Of a stretch of 64,000 nt of DNA, positions 24,424 through 34,693 are shown piece by piece. Location: the NCBI RefSeq assembly GCF_036323735.1, contig NC_086025.1, positions 106,796,188 to 106,860,187 of the forward strand. Reading direction: 5' to 3'. Every line of letters starts with the position of its first letter. The stretch's first letter is position 1. Under the pieces are notes generated by a model. It made no database searches, was not told the origin of the DNA, and was given only the letters and a program-made list of their open reading frames with translations. The translations under genes and the position numbers were made by a program. Origin of the DNA: Rattus norvegicus (lineage: Eukaryota > Chordata > Mammalia > Rodentia > Muridae).

Positions 24424-24767
24424 TCTTAGTTAGAGGTTTTATTGTTCTGAATAGATATCATGACTATGGCAACTTCTAAGAAAAGTATTTAACTGAGATT
24501 TGCCTATAGTTCAGAGGTTTAGTCCATTATTGTCGTGATGGGAAACATGGTGGCATGCAGGCATACATGGTGCTAGAGTGGTAGGTGAAAGTTCTACATC
24601 TGGATCTAAGGGCAGCAAAAGAGGGAATAACACTGGTTGTCACTGGCTTGAGTTTCTGAAACCTCATGACCCAGCCCCAGTGATATACATCTCCTGAGAG
24701 GCCACACCTCCTAATACTGCCACTCCCTATGGGCCTGTGGAGGACATTTTCATTCAAACCATCACAC
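24424..24767. mobile_element. URR1-like repeat nested in L1 ORF2
   Basis: 'tcttagttagaggttttatt', 'cagaggtttagtccattatt', 'aggccacacctcctaatact', 'cattcaaaccatcacac'. It is flanked by 8-bp near-duplications 'atagactg' (24416-24423) and 'atagacag' (24768-24775), the size expected for hAT-type transposition. Confidence 0.75.
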
Positions 24768-24905
24768 ATAGACAGACCTAAGCAAGCTGGTGTAGCTATT
24801 TTAATATCTAACAAAATAGACTTCAAGCCAAACCTAATGAGAAGGGATGGGGAAGGACACTACATACTTATCAAAGGAAAATCCACCAAGAGAAAATTGC
24901 ACTTC

Positions 24906-25700
24906 TTTTTTTTTTAACTCATTTTCCTCCAATTATTTGGGAACTTCACACAATGTACCCCATTACACTTGCTTTCCATTCCTCCCAGGACCATCTTCCC
25001 ACACTCATCTCCTCCACCCCAAAAGTCAAAATGAATAAATAAACAAACAAACAAACACAAAGTCCAATTTGTGTTGCCCACTGAAGCATGGTCAAACTTC
25101 CAGTGGCCAGCCCATTAAAGAAAACAGCATCCTTCCCCCTGCCCCCCATCCCCCACTGTGAAGAGCTACACCTCACATCTTTATTACTCTTTTTTTTTTT
25201 CTTTTTTTTCGGAGCTGGGGACCAAACCCAGGGCCTTGCGTTTGCTAGGCAAGTGCTCTACCGCTGAGCTAAATCCCCAATCCCCCCCCCTTTTTTTTTA
25301 ATGAACTCTCTTTAATAGCTTCATGTCTAAATTGTTTCTTCTGAGGAGAAAGGAATTGCCACAAAAGCCTTCAAAGTATCCCACTCTCAGTTATGAGTCT
25401 GCAGTCATCAATACCATTGCAAAAGAAGCTTCTTTGCCCAAAGCAACAGGCAGCTGCACTGCCAGTACCCCCAGGCACAACCAACCATCATGTTTGTAGC
25501 CCACAGGCTGGGCTGTGCTCACCTCCCCCCCCAGCAGGGTAAGCAGCTCTGTGCTAAATGGCCCTGCCTATGGGTCAACAGGGACACAGTTCTAGCAGGC
25601 AGCAATAGGGTAAAGCTGCCCCAGTGGTTGCCTGAGCCTCCTGGCAGCATGGGGACCAGCTCTACTTGACAATGATATGCTACTACTGTGTCCTGGTATG
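24906..25700 (-). mobile_element. 5'-truncated Lx L1 3' UTR inserted in reverse into the L1
   Basis: Plus strand starts with a T run (the poly-A end), then 'gtccaatttgtgttgcccac', 'aagcatggtcaaacttccag' and 'gccagcccattaaagaaaac', the complement of the Lx 3' UTR at 6735-7080. Host L1 text resumes at about 25702 ('caattctaacatctatacac'). Short flanking similarity 'gcacttct'/'gcaattct' fits a target duplication. Confidence 0.75.
25191..25289 (-). mobile_element. ID SINE nested in the reverse Lx
   Basis: The complement of the ID/BC1 consensus: 'cggagctggggaccaaaccc', 'tgctaggcaagtgctctacc', 'gctgagctaaatccccaatc', preceded by a T-rich tail. Few differences from the copies at 28271 and 34330. 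Confidence 0.93.
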
Positions 25701-26083
25701 GCAATTCTAACATCTATACACCAAACGCAAGGACACCCAAGCTCATGAATGAAACACCACCACAGCTTAAGAATCAAATGCTAACCTTCACACACTGACT
25801 GTGGGTTACTTCAATTCCCCACTCCTGCCAATAAACAGATCATCCAGACAAAAACTAAACAGAGAAATGCTGAAGATAACTGACATTATAAACGAAATAG
25901 AACTAACAGACATTTACAAATGACTTCAGCTAAGGCCAAATGAACATTTAGTCATTCAGAACCTCATGCAACTTCGGTAAAACTGAGTACACATACTGGG
26001 ACACAACTCAGACACAATAGATAACAGAAAAATTGAAGTAACACCCTATATCCTATCTGATCACTACAGATTAAAGCTGGATA

Positions 26084-26085
<2 letters not shown>

Positions 26086-26115
<30 letters not shown>
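26086..26115. repeat. A homopolymer, about 28 bp, within L1 ORF2
   Basis: A run of A between endonuclease text and downstream ORF2 text. Confidence 0.95.
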
Positions 26116-26117
<2 letters not shown>

Positions 26118-26195
26118 AAACTTACAAACTCACGGAAACTGAACAACTCACTATTAATGAAAAATAAATCAAGACCAAAATTAAGAAGCAAATTA

Positions 26196-26312
26196 ATCCA
26201 AGTGGTGGTGGCAGGATCTCTGTGATTTTCAGGCCAGCCTAGTGTACAGAGAGTTCCAAGACAGCCAGAATTGTTACACATGAGAAGTCCTGTCTCGAAA
26301 AAACAAAAAAGA
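26196..26312 (+). mobile_element. B1 SINE with internal deletion, nested in L1
   Basis: 'aagtggtggtggcaggatct', 'tcaggccagcctagtgtaca', 'agaagtcctgtctcgaaaaa'. The central part of B1 is missing. Confidence 0.75.
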
Positions 26313-27346
26313 AGAAGGAAATAAAGACTTTTGGAATTGAATGAAAACACAACATGCTCAAACTGCTGGGACACAAATGAAGGCAGTTCCTTACACTAAT
26401 CATCTACATAAAAACACTGCGGAGATCTGATCCTTTACCTTAACAACACACCTAAAAAGACCTAAAACAAAAGGAAGAAATCACACCTAAAAGGACTTGG
26501 ACAGGTAGAAATAATCAAACTCAGGGCTGAAATCAATAAAATGGAAAAAAAAATACAATCAATGAAATAAAGAGTTGGCTCTTTGAGAAAAATCAGTAAG
26601 ATTGACAAACCCTTATCCAAATTAAGTAAAAGTTGGAGAGTAGATTTCCAACTTAACAAAACTAGAGATGAAATTGCAAATATAACAGCCAATCCATAGA
26701 ATCATAAGAACATGTACTCCATTAAAAAATCTAAAGGAAATTAATCATTTTCTCAATAGATACCACTTAACAAAGCAATTTAAACAGACCTGTAACCCCT
26801 AGTGAAATAGACCAGTCATTAAAAGTCAGTGAACCAAAAAACAAAAATATTCCTAGGGCAACATGGTTTTAGCACCGAATTCTACCAGATATTCAAAGAA
26901 GAGTTAATGCCAATACTCTTCAAATAGTAACAGGGATAACACTGCCCAATTTATTTTACATGACCACAGTTACCCTGGCACCCAAACCACAATAAAGATG
27001 CAACAAAGAAAGAGAATTATGGACCAATATCACTTATGAACATAGATGTATAAATACTGAATAAAATACTTACAAAACAAATCCAAGAACACATGCAAGA
27101 AATCACTCACTAAAAAAAGTCTTCACCCCAGGAATGCCAGGATGGTTGAATATATAAATGAATAAATGTAATACACCATATAAACAAATGAAAGACTAAA
27201 AACACATGATCATCTCATTAGACGAAGGAAAGGCCTTTGACAAAATCCAACAATCCTGTGTGATAAAAGTCCTGGAGAGATTAGGGATACAAAGGGACAT
27301 CCCTCAACATAATGAAGGCTGTTTACAGCAAGACCACGGCCAATGT

Positions 27347-27696
27347 TATAGTAAGGGTTTCTATTGCTACAACAAAACACCACAACCAAGAAGCAAAGTT
27401 GAGGAGGAAAGGATTTACTCAGCTTACATTCCACATTGCTGCTCAGCACCGAAGAAGTCAGGACAGGAACTCAAACAGGGCAGGAATCTGGAGACAGGAG
27501 CTGATGCAGAGGTCATCGAGGGGTGCTGCATGAAGCTTGATCAGCCTGCTTTCTTATAGTCTTAATGGGTTGGGCCCTTCCCATTAATCACTAAATGTCT
27601 TAGAGCTGGATAACATGGAGACATTTCCTCAACTGAGGCTCCTTCCTCTCTAATGACTCTATCTTATGTTAAACTGACACAAAACCAGTCAGTGCA
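27347..27696. mobile_element. URR1-like repeat (second subfamily) nested in the L1 RT region
   Basis: 'agtaagggtttctattgcta', 'ggaaaggatttactcagctt', 'gtcaggacaggaactcaaac', 'gagctgatgcagaggtcatc', 'ttatgttaaactgacacaaa'. It is flanked by 8-bp near-repeats 'gccaatgt' (27339-27346) and 'gccaacat' (27697-27704), with host L1 text continuing on both sides. Confidence 0.78.
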
Positions 27697-27953
27697 GCCA
27701 ACATCAACTTAAATGGAGAGAAACTCTGAGCAATTCTGCTAAAATCACAAACAAGACAAAGTTGTCCCAAGGCTGTCCATACTATTCAACTGCTGGAGAT
27801 CTAGGGGATACAAACTGGAAAGGAAGAAGTTAATGTATCTTTATTTGCAGATGATATGATATTATACATAAGTGACCCTAAAAAAAAAAATCCCACTGGG
27901 AAATTCCTACAGCAGACAAACACAAAGTAGCTACTAGATACAAAATGAACTCA

Positions 27954-28135
27954 TGGGCTGGAAAAATGGCTCAGTGGTTAAGAGCACTGACTATTCTTCC
28001 AGAGGTCCTGAGTTCAATTCCCAACAACCACATCTTGGTGCACAATCATCTATAATGAGAGCTTATGCCCTCTTCTGGTGTGTCTGAAGACAGCTACAGT
28101 GTACTTATATATAATAAATAAATCTCTTTAAAAAG
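27954..28135 (+). mobile_element. B2 SINE nested in L1
   Basis: 'gggctggaaaaatggctcag', 'gttaagagcactgactattc', 'ctcttctggtgtgtctgaag', 'cagctacagtgtacttatat'. Perfect 8-bp target duplication 'tgaactca' at 27946-27953 and 28136-28143. Confidence 0.95.
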
Positions 28136-28270
28136 TGAACTCACAAAAATCAGTGGCTCTCCTATACAAATGAGAAAAACATCAGGAAAACAACACCTTT
28201 CACAATAGCCTCAAATAATATAAAGTATCTTGGGCTAACTCTAACCAAACCATTGTATGGTTTAAAAAAA

Positions 28271-28378
28271 GGGGGGGGGGGTTGGGGATTTAGCTCAGTG
28301 GTAGAGCGCTTGCCTAGCAAGCACAAGGCCCTGGGTTCGGTCCCCAGCTCCGAAAAAAAGAAAAGAAAAAAAAAAAAA
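28271..28378 (+). mobile_element. ID SINE nested in L1
   Basis: 'ggttggggatttagctcagt', 'ggtagagcgcttgcctagca', 'ggccctgggttcggtcccca', then an A-rich tail. It is near-identical to the ID/BC1 consensus. A run of 10 G precedes the head. Confidence 0.95.
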
Positions 28379-29174
28379 CCTTAATAAAGTGAAGAGAGAA
28401 ATTTAAGAACATATCAGAAGATGAAAAATATTCCATGCTCATGGATTGGTAGAATTAACAGAGTAAAAATGGCCATCCTTTCCAAAAGCAATCTACAGAT
28501 TCATTGCAATTCTCATCAAAATTTCAGCACAATTCTTCACAGATCTTAAAGGGGGCAATATGTAACTCCATATGGAAACACACACACACAAAACAGATAG
28601 ATATAAATGTGTGAATAATAAAAGAACTACTGAGGTATCACCTCCCCCAACTTCAGGTTATAATACAGAGCTACAGTACTGAAAAATTGCATGACACTGG
28701 CACTAAAACAGACGTCAATAAACAGAATTGAACTGAAGGCCCAGACATAAATCCGCATACCCTCAAACACCTCAGTTTTAATAAAGAAGCCAGAAAAATA
28801 CACTGGAAAAAAGTATCTTCAGCAAATGGTAATAGTTAAATTGGATTGTGAACCAAGTCTGCAGAAGAATCCACACAGATCCATACCTATCACCCTGCAC
28901 CAAACTCAACTCCAAAAGGATCAAAGACCTCAATGTAAAGCTAGATACACTGAACGTGACAGAAGTGACGGTAGGGAACAGCCTCAAACCCATTGGATCA
29001 TGAAAAGACTTTCTCAACAGAACACCATTAGTACAGGCTCCGAGATCAGCAATCAATGGTGCCCCATGGAACTGAAAAGCTTCTTAAGGCAAAGGGTATC
29101 TGGAAAAGGTTTTTTATCAACTACACATCTAACAGAGGGCTAATATCCAAAATTTACTAAGAACTGGAAAAACT

Positions 29175-29514
29175 CCTCTCCTTTCCTCCGCCATCATGAG
29201 CATTATGCCTGATTCAGCTTCTCGTCATGTCTTCTCACAAGACTTTCAGAATCAAGCAATTCCTGGCCAAGAAACAAATTGTCCATTCTTCAGCGGATTT
29301 GGATGAAAACTGGTACAACTCTAGGAGAAGACACTGGAGGAGAAGGAAGCTGGGTCTGTAAGGATTCACACAATGGCAAGACTGAGGGTTTATACTGAAT
29401 TGTGGTCATCAATCAGTCCTACAAGATGGATTTCAACATTTTTAATCTGGAGACTTGCTCATGTCTAAATTAGGGTGTTTGTCTAGTAATAAAACTTAGA
29501 ACCTTTCAAAAAAA
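29175..29514 (+). pseudogene. Rpl39-ps: Rpl39 processed pseudogene (ribosomal protein eL39 retrocopy)
   Basis: A start at 29227 gives Met-Ser-Ser-His-Lys-Thr-Phe-Arg-Ile-Lys, then Phe-Leu-Ala-Lys-Lys. The end gives Arg-Arg-His-Trp-Arg-Arg and Lys-Leu-Gly-Leu with TAA at 29359-29361; both ends are eL39. Upstream is pyrimidine-rich 5' UTR text (CTTTCCTCCGCCATC), downstream 3' UTR with AATAAA at 29488-29493 and a short A run. There is no intron, so it is a retrocopy. Two deletions, after codon 17 and before the conserved Tyr-Asn-Ser, shift the middle out of frame and then restore it, leaving an open 44-codon frame instead of 51. An extra ATG lies upstream at 29194. Flanked by 'aaaaact' on both sides and set in the L1. 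Function unlikely. Confidence 0.88.
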
Positions 29515-29539
29515 CTCAGAAAACTAGATATAAACAACC

Positions 29540-29752
29540 TACTGGGCGTTGGTGACCCACACCTTTAACCCTAGCTCTCAGGAGGCAGATGCAGCCAGAC
29601 CTCTGAGTTCTAAGCCAGCCTGGTCTGTAGGGTGAGTTCCAGGATAGTCAGGAAGGAAAGAAGGAAGAAGAAGGGACAAAGGGAAGGAAGGGGGAAGGGA
29701 GCGAGACAGAGACAGAGACAGAAAGACAAAGAGATAGGGAGGGGGAGGGAGA
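29540..29752 (+). mobile_element. B1 SINE with long purine tail, nested in L1
   Basis: 'actgggcgttggtgacccac', 'agccagcctggtctgtaggg', then about 100 bases of AGGA/GACAGA purine-rich tail. Flanked by 'aaacaacc' (29532-29539) and 'aaacgacc' (29753-29760). Confidence 0.88.
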
Positions 29753-30383
29753 AAACGACCCAATTTTAAAATGGGATACATATATAAACAGAGAATTCTC
29801 AAAGGAAGAACTCAAATGGCCAAGAAACACATAAAGAAATGTTCAACATCCTTAGTTCATCAGAGAAATGCAAATCATAACCACAGTGAGATTTCATCGT
29901 ATACACATTAGAGTGTAAGAGACAGCTCATGCTGGCAAGGATGTAGGGGAAGGGGAACATCTATCCATCCTGGTGCAAGCACAGACTTGTACAGCCACTA
30001 CGGAAATCAGTGTGGTGGATCCTTAGCAAGATGGAACTCAGTCCACATCAAGATTCAGCTATCCCACTCCTGGGCATATTCCCAAAGGATGCTTCATCCT
30101 ACCACAGGGTCACTTGCTCAATAGCCAGAAATCTAAAATTTACATGTCTCAGAAGAATAGATGAAGAAAATAGAGTATATTTATACAATAGAATATTACT
30201 CAGCCATTAAAAAATTTCACCAATAATTTCACAAATAAATGGGTAGGACTATAAAAAAAAAAATCACCCTGAGTGAGGAGATATCCCAGACCCAGAAAGG
30301 TAGATGTGGTATGTGCACACTTATATGTAGATATTAGTTGTTAAGTCAATGATAACCAAGCTAAAATCCATTTAATGAACTCC

Positions 30384-31216
30384 GACACCACAGCAGGGAC
30401 ACTGTCCTACACTACACCACAGCAGGGACATTGTCCTACACACCCACACCACAGCAGGGACATTGTCCTACACACCCACACCACAGCAGGGACATTGTCC
30501 TACACACCCACACCACAGCAGGGACACTGTCCTACACACCCACACCACAGCAGGGACACTGTCCTACACACCCACACCACAGCAGGGACATTGTCCTACA
30601 CACCCACACCACAGCAGGGACATTGTCCTACACACCCACACCACAGCAGGGACATTGTCCTACACACCCACACCACAGCAGGGACACTGTCCTACACACC
30701 CACACCACAGCAGGGACACTGTCCTACACACCCACACCACAGCAGGGACATTGTCCTACACACCCACACCACAGCAGGGACATTGTCCTACACACCCACA
30801 CCACAGCAGGGACATTGTCCTACACACCCACACCACAGCAGGGACACTGTCCTACACACCCATACCACAGCAGGGACACTGTCCTACACACCCACACCAC
30901 AGCAGGGACATTGTCCTACACACCCACACCACAGCAGGGACATTGTCCTACACACCCACACCACAGCAGGGACATTGTCCTACACACCCACACCACAGCA
31001 GGGACACTGTCCTACACACCCACACCACAGCAGGGACACTGTCCTACACACCCACACCACAGCAGGGACACTGTCCTACACACCCACACCACAGCAGGGA
31101 CATTGTCCTACACACCCACACCACAGCAGGGACACTGTCCTACAGTACACCACAGCAGGGACACTGTCCTACACTACATCACAGCAGGGACACTGTCCTG
31201 CACACCTACATCATAG
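30384..31216. repeat. 32-bp minisatellite, 26 units, with 160-bp higher-order repeat
   Basis: Each unit carries the core CACAGCAGGGACAYTGTCCTA. Internal units are 32 bp; the first and the last two spacings are 29 bp with a 'ctacac' joint in place of 'cacaccca'-type text. The Y position alternates in the order C, then four times TTTCC, then C, T, C, C, C, so five units (160 bp) form a higher-order period. It starts in what looks like the L1 3' UTR. Because 32 is not a multiple of 3 and the unit has no plus-strand stop, all three plus frames are open for 260-316 codons (Thr-Pro-Gln-Gln-Gly-His-Cys-Pro); this is not a gene. Confidence 0.97.
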
Positions 31217-31764
31217 CAGAGGGTTTCTCAAGAAACCAGATGGGCCCCATACCATCGGGGCCGAGGATATAGGTAGAAAGGCAGGTCTGATGGGGAAGCC
31301 ACAGAGCCCACATCTAATGACTTGACTCTGGGGCCGAGGGAACACCACGGTGAGCTATCGCATAAGCTGCAAAGAGAACAGGCCTGGGCTGAATTACAAA
31401 ATGACAACTGAACCCCAGAAATGAGGCAACACCCAATATCAGTGAGTAAAGACACTTGAGGAGAAAGCTCAGTAAAGGCAACTTGGGGAGATAGGCGGGT
31501 ACTGGGCCTTAGAATAGCATGGCACCCTTGCCTGTGGTTCTGGAAGCCAGACAGAAAGTTCTAGGATGCAGCAATGGCCAGAAGAGCACTTAGGGGCTGC
31601 CAGCCTCTGCGTGTTCCACGTCCATCTAGAGGACAGATATAGGACTATCCAGGCAGTGAAAACCCACAGAGCTGTGGTCTGAGGACTTGAATACAAGTCC
31701 CCACACATATACCACATGCTGCCGCTCACATTTTACACAATGTCCCCCAAGTACAAGGAACCTA
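31217..31764. other. Intron sequence after the minisatellite, nothing recognised
   Basis: Possibly the rest of the L1 3' UTR, but I cannot align it to a known consensus. Confidence 0.4.
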
Positions 31765-31765
31765 C

Positions 31766-32078
31766 TGTGGTTTGAATGCAAAACTTATCTACAGGAACTG
31801 AGTTGGGAGACTGTGGAATCTTTGGAAGATGGGAGTCACTGGAGGAGTGGCCCTTGAGACGTGTAGCCCGACTCTACTTCCTGTCCTGTCTGTTTCCTGC
31901 ACTGTGAAGATGTGTGGAGGTGAGGCCTGACAGCTGCATCGCCTGCCACCATGTCTCCCCAGCCATGATTGACAGTATGCCCTCATACCATGAGAAAATA
32001 TAAATAAATAAGACCCTTCCTCCCTTAAGTTGCTTCTTGTCAAGTATTTGGTCAGGAGACAAAGTAACAAACACAGCA
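31766..32078. mobile_element. URR1-like group repeat fragment
   Basis: 'tactgtggtttgaatgcaaa', 'gaggagtggcccttgagacg', 'accatgtctccccagccatg', 'aataagacccttcctccctt', 'ggtcaggagacaaagtaaca' follow the same layout as 3264-3992 with a diverged middle. Confidence 0.5.
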
Positions 32079-32296
32079 CCTAGGCTAGAGGTTAAGATGA
32101 GGAAGGGCCTGTTAACAGAAAGATAACCAGAAGAAAACCCAAAGAAGAGGTGTGGGTAAGCAAGAAGGAATGTGGAGAAAATGGCTAAGAGCAGAAACAG
32201 GTACCCACCACCAGCCTGGAGCTGGAAATGAAGACCTGCCACCCCCCAAGCCACACCCAAGGCTCCCTAGAAAGAAAAAAAGTTATGTTCACTCAC

Positions 32297-32440
32297 CCTG
32301 GTCAGACAGGAAATCCAGCATGGTCTGCAAAAGGAAGGATAGGTGCCGCACAGAGAGTGCGGGATTTCCCATCCTGCGGGAGGCATAGACCAACTCATGC
32401 AGCAGACGCATCTGAACGGCAGCCCAGCCTCTGTGTGTAC
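32297..32440 (-). CDS. Trappc9: Trappc9 internal exon A (last of the four in transcript order)
   Basis: 144-bp exon. The acceptor reads tttgccacag before 32440 and the donor is GTGAGT at 32296-32291. It completes a Gly codon begun by the exon at 44409, encodes 47 residues from Thr-His-Arg-Gly-Trp-Ala-Ala-Val-Gln to Leu-Asp-Phe-Leu-Ser-Asp-Gln, and ends after the first base of the next codon (Glu in human). It matches about residues 451-498 of human TRAPPC9 as I recall it, with near-complete identity. This part of the protein is predicted helical, TPR-like, before the C-terminal beta-rich domains. The frame is open and the codons look constrained. The following exon, expected to begin with Lys-Lys-Asp-Val, was not found in 1-32296, so the next intron exceeds 32 kb. 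Confidence 0.96.
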
Positions 32441-32644
32441 CTGTGGCAAAGGTCACGAAACAAGAACTCAAGGTCATGTGTGAAATGTGGCAGCTCACAG
32501 ACAACACCTCAACTATCAACTCGAACAGACAGACCAATTGCCACCGCCACCACAGCCCTCCCCCACTGCTACCACCCCCACCCCACCACCCAGAACCGTC
32601 CCTCCCCAGAGAAGAACATTTTTCATACATCAAGACTGTCTCTG

Positions 32645-32725
32645 CCTGGGGACAAAACTCAGTGGTAGAACATTTGCCTAATATGGGCAAGGGCCTAGGT
32701 TCCAACCCCAGTATAGAAAGAAAAC
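32645..32725 (+). mobile_element. Old ID-type SINE
   Basis: 'cctggggacaaaactcagtg', 'gtagaacatttgcctaatat', 'gggcctaggttccaacccca'. It is clearly related to the ID consensus but with many differences and without a long A tail. Confidence 0.75.
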
Positions 32726-33335
32726 TAAAACAGACGGCCTTACACTATCTTTTCTCTCTTCTATGAAGACTTCAAAGCAGCCCACTAAAATAACCAGGAT
32801 GTACTTCCAAGAAAAGATTGCTCCCAGTGCATTTGAGTAATGGAGCGACATTTTCTCAACAAGTGATGACCCTGGATGAACCATCACAATCAACAATCAA
32901 GAAGATTACTCTGAAAGCCACACTGCTCTGAAGCATAGGAGAAGTGGAGAGATAAATACATAAGGAGGTCACCCAGAGACCCGCAGGCCCTCCTTCCCAA
33001 ACGGCCCAGCACATTTGAACGTAAAGGTAGGAAGATGGTTACACAGCCCACTTAAAAGCGTTTCCTTAAGAATGCAGAATCCTATGATTCTGGCTCCTTT
33101 TGGCAAGAGTTACTAACTCGACAGATTTTCCATCCTAAAACTTTTCAGAAAGAAGATGTGGACACAGGGGTCCCTCATAATGTCATGAGATTCTAGGGAG
33201 CACAGGCAAACTGGGGAAAATGACTAAGTATAGTCAGACATGTTGCAGGTCTGCCATAAGCAGAACTACCTGGCAACCCCTGCCAACCTCCCTAGGGACT
33301 GTCTCACTAGCAGATGGTCCACAGGGAGCCCAAGT

Positions 33336-33337
33336 CA

Positions 33338-33377
<40 letters not shown>

Positions 33378-33378
33378 C
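33336..33378. repeat. Compound (CA)n(GA)n microsatellite
   Basis: About 10 CA units pass directly into about 11 GA units. Confidence 0.95.
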
Positions 33379-33524
33379 TCACACATGCATGCACACACAC
33401 ACTCACACGTGAACACATGTGCACTCATACCAAGAGTCTACACACTGGGATGTAAAGACTCCCACATGAAGAATTTTTAATTAGCATACATAGTACTAGA
33501 CTTCCTTGTGATATTTTAAGGGTC

Positions 33525-33735
33525 TTTTATTTTGATTTTAGATTCATTATCTTATGTGTATGTGTTTACCGCATGCATGCTGGGTGACCATTGAAGTGAG
33601 AGAAGGGTTTTCAAATCTCCTGAAACTAGAGTTACAATGGTTTTGAGTCCCCACGTGGGCACTGGGAACCAAACTGGGATCCTCTACAAGAGCACTGAGC
33701 ACTCTTAACTGCTGAGCTGTCTCTCCAGCCCCCAT
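33525..33735 (-). mobile_element. B3 SINE
   Basis: Plus strand ends 'actgctgagctgtctctcca' followed by GCCCC, the complement of the SINE head. 'gggcactgggaaccaaactg' is the complement of its B-box region. Confidence 0.85.
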
Positions 33736-34329
33736 GGCACTTCATACATGTTTGGTTTTGGTTGGTCCTCTCTTACCCTGTTCTTCTCCCCTCTCACCCT
33801 GCCTGGCTTCTTCACTTGTATGTTCCAGCCTCAGTACCTACCCCATTCTCCATGTCACATGTGTTCTGTTACCCTGCTATTTGACTTCCTAAAAAAACTC
33901 CTTTTCCCCTTACCTTGGCCTTTGTAGTTTCCTGAACTCTACCTACACTCCTGCATATGTGCATATATGTAGTAATTAGAAGGCAGGGTAGACTTATGAA
34001 AAAGAACACATATGTGCTGTGTGTCTTCTAAGCATGGGTTTCTTCATTTAATATTTTCTAATTCCATCCATTTTCTTGCAAATGACACAATTATTATGTA
34101 TTATTCTTTCTGGCTGAATAGAACAAAACTATGTGTGTGTGCCGCCCTTTCCTTATCTGTCATCAAGTGATGGGTATCTAGGCTGGTCTATTTCCTTGAT
34201 ATTGTGACTAGAGAAGCAGTAAGCACAGATGTGCAACTCTATAGTAAGATATTTCACATCTATGCCAGGAATGACAAATCTGGGTTATATGGTAGTTCCT
34301 TTTCTATTATTTTAAGAACCCATACACAC

Positions 34330-34424
34330 GGGGTTAGGGATTTAGCTCAGTGGTAGAGCGCTTGCCTAGCATGCCCAAGGCCCTGGGTTCGGTCCCCAGC
34401 TCCGGACGGGGGAAAAAAAAAAAA
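34330..34424 (+). mobile_element. Young ID SINE with 16-bp target duplication
   Basis: 'ggggttagggatttagctca', 'gcgcttgcctagcatgccca', 'gggttcggtccccagctccg' plus an A tail. Flanks 'aagaacccatacacac' (34314-34329) and 'aagaacccatacatac' (34425-34440) differ at one base, so the insertion is recent. Confidence 0.97.
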
Positions 34425-34693
34425 AAGAACCCATACATACTAATTTCCACAGTGGCCACACCAATTTACATCTCTACCAAAGAGTTCCTCTTTCCCCACA
34501 CCGTCCCCAGCATTGGCTGTTGCCTTTCCTGAGCAGCATGACATGGAGGGCCAAAGTGGTTTTGACTTGCATTGCCCTTCTGAAATATGAATGTTGAATG
34601 CTTTCTAAAATATTTACTGGCTATTTGTGTTTCTTCTAGCAACCTTGCTCAGATTGTCAGCCCATTTCTGATTGGCCACTTGGGTTTGCTGTT

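Larger units (their letters stand above)
23280..30370 (+). mobile_element. Decayed L1 (ORF1 part to 3' UTR) split by nested insertions
   Basis: ORF1 text is seen at 23290-23335 ('gagaaaatgaataaatccct') and 23640-24090 ('aaatattttcaacaaaatta', 'ctccaaata'-type text). ORF2 begins near 24240 ('tcaatatcaatggtttcaat'). The endonuclease Ser-Asp-His site is intact as codons at 26056-26064. The reverse transcriptase palm motif Lys-Ala-Phe-Asp-Lys-Ile lies near 27229-27249, and Phe-Ala-Asp-Asp is at 27844-27855. The ORF2 end is at about 30050-30210 and the 3' UTR at 30240-30370. Stops and frameshifts abound, so it is a fossil. Insertions within it are listed separately. Total L1-derived sequence is roughly 4.5 kb. 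Confidence 0.85.

Noticed and set aside
27206..27300. Reverse transcriptase-like peptide as a live gene
   Set aside because: It is part of a decayed L1 interrupted by stops and insertions within about 140 bases.
28278..28340. tRNA-like A and B boxes
   Set aside because: They belong to ID SINEs derived from BC1/tRNA-Ala and have an A-rich tail; the cloverleaf is not complete, and these are not tRNA genes.
30384..31216. CRISPR-like regular repeats
   Set aside because: The units are contiguous with no unique spacers, and the host is a mammal.
30375..31325. 316-codon open frame of Thr/Pro/Gln/His repeats
   Set aside because: It is produced by a 32-bp minisatellite, and all three plus frames are open with the same period.
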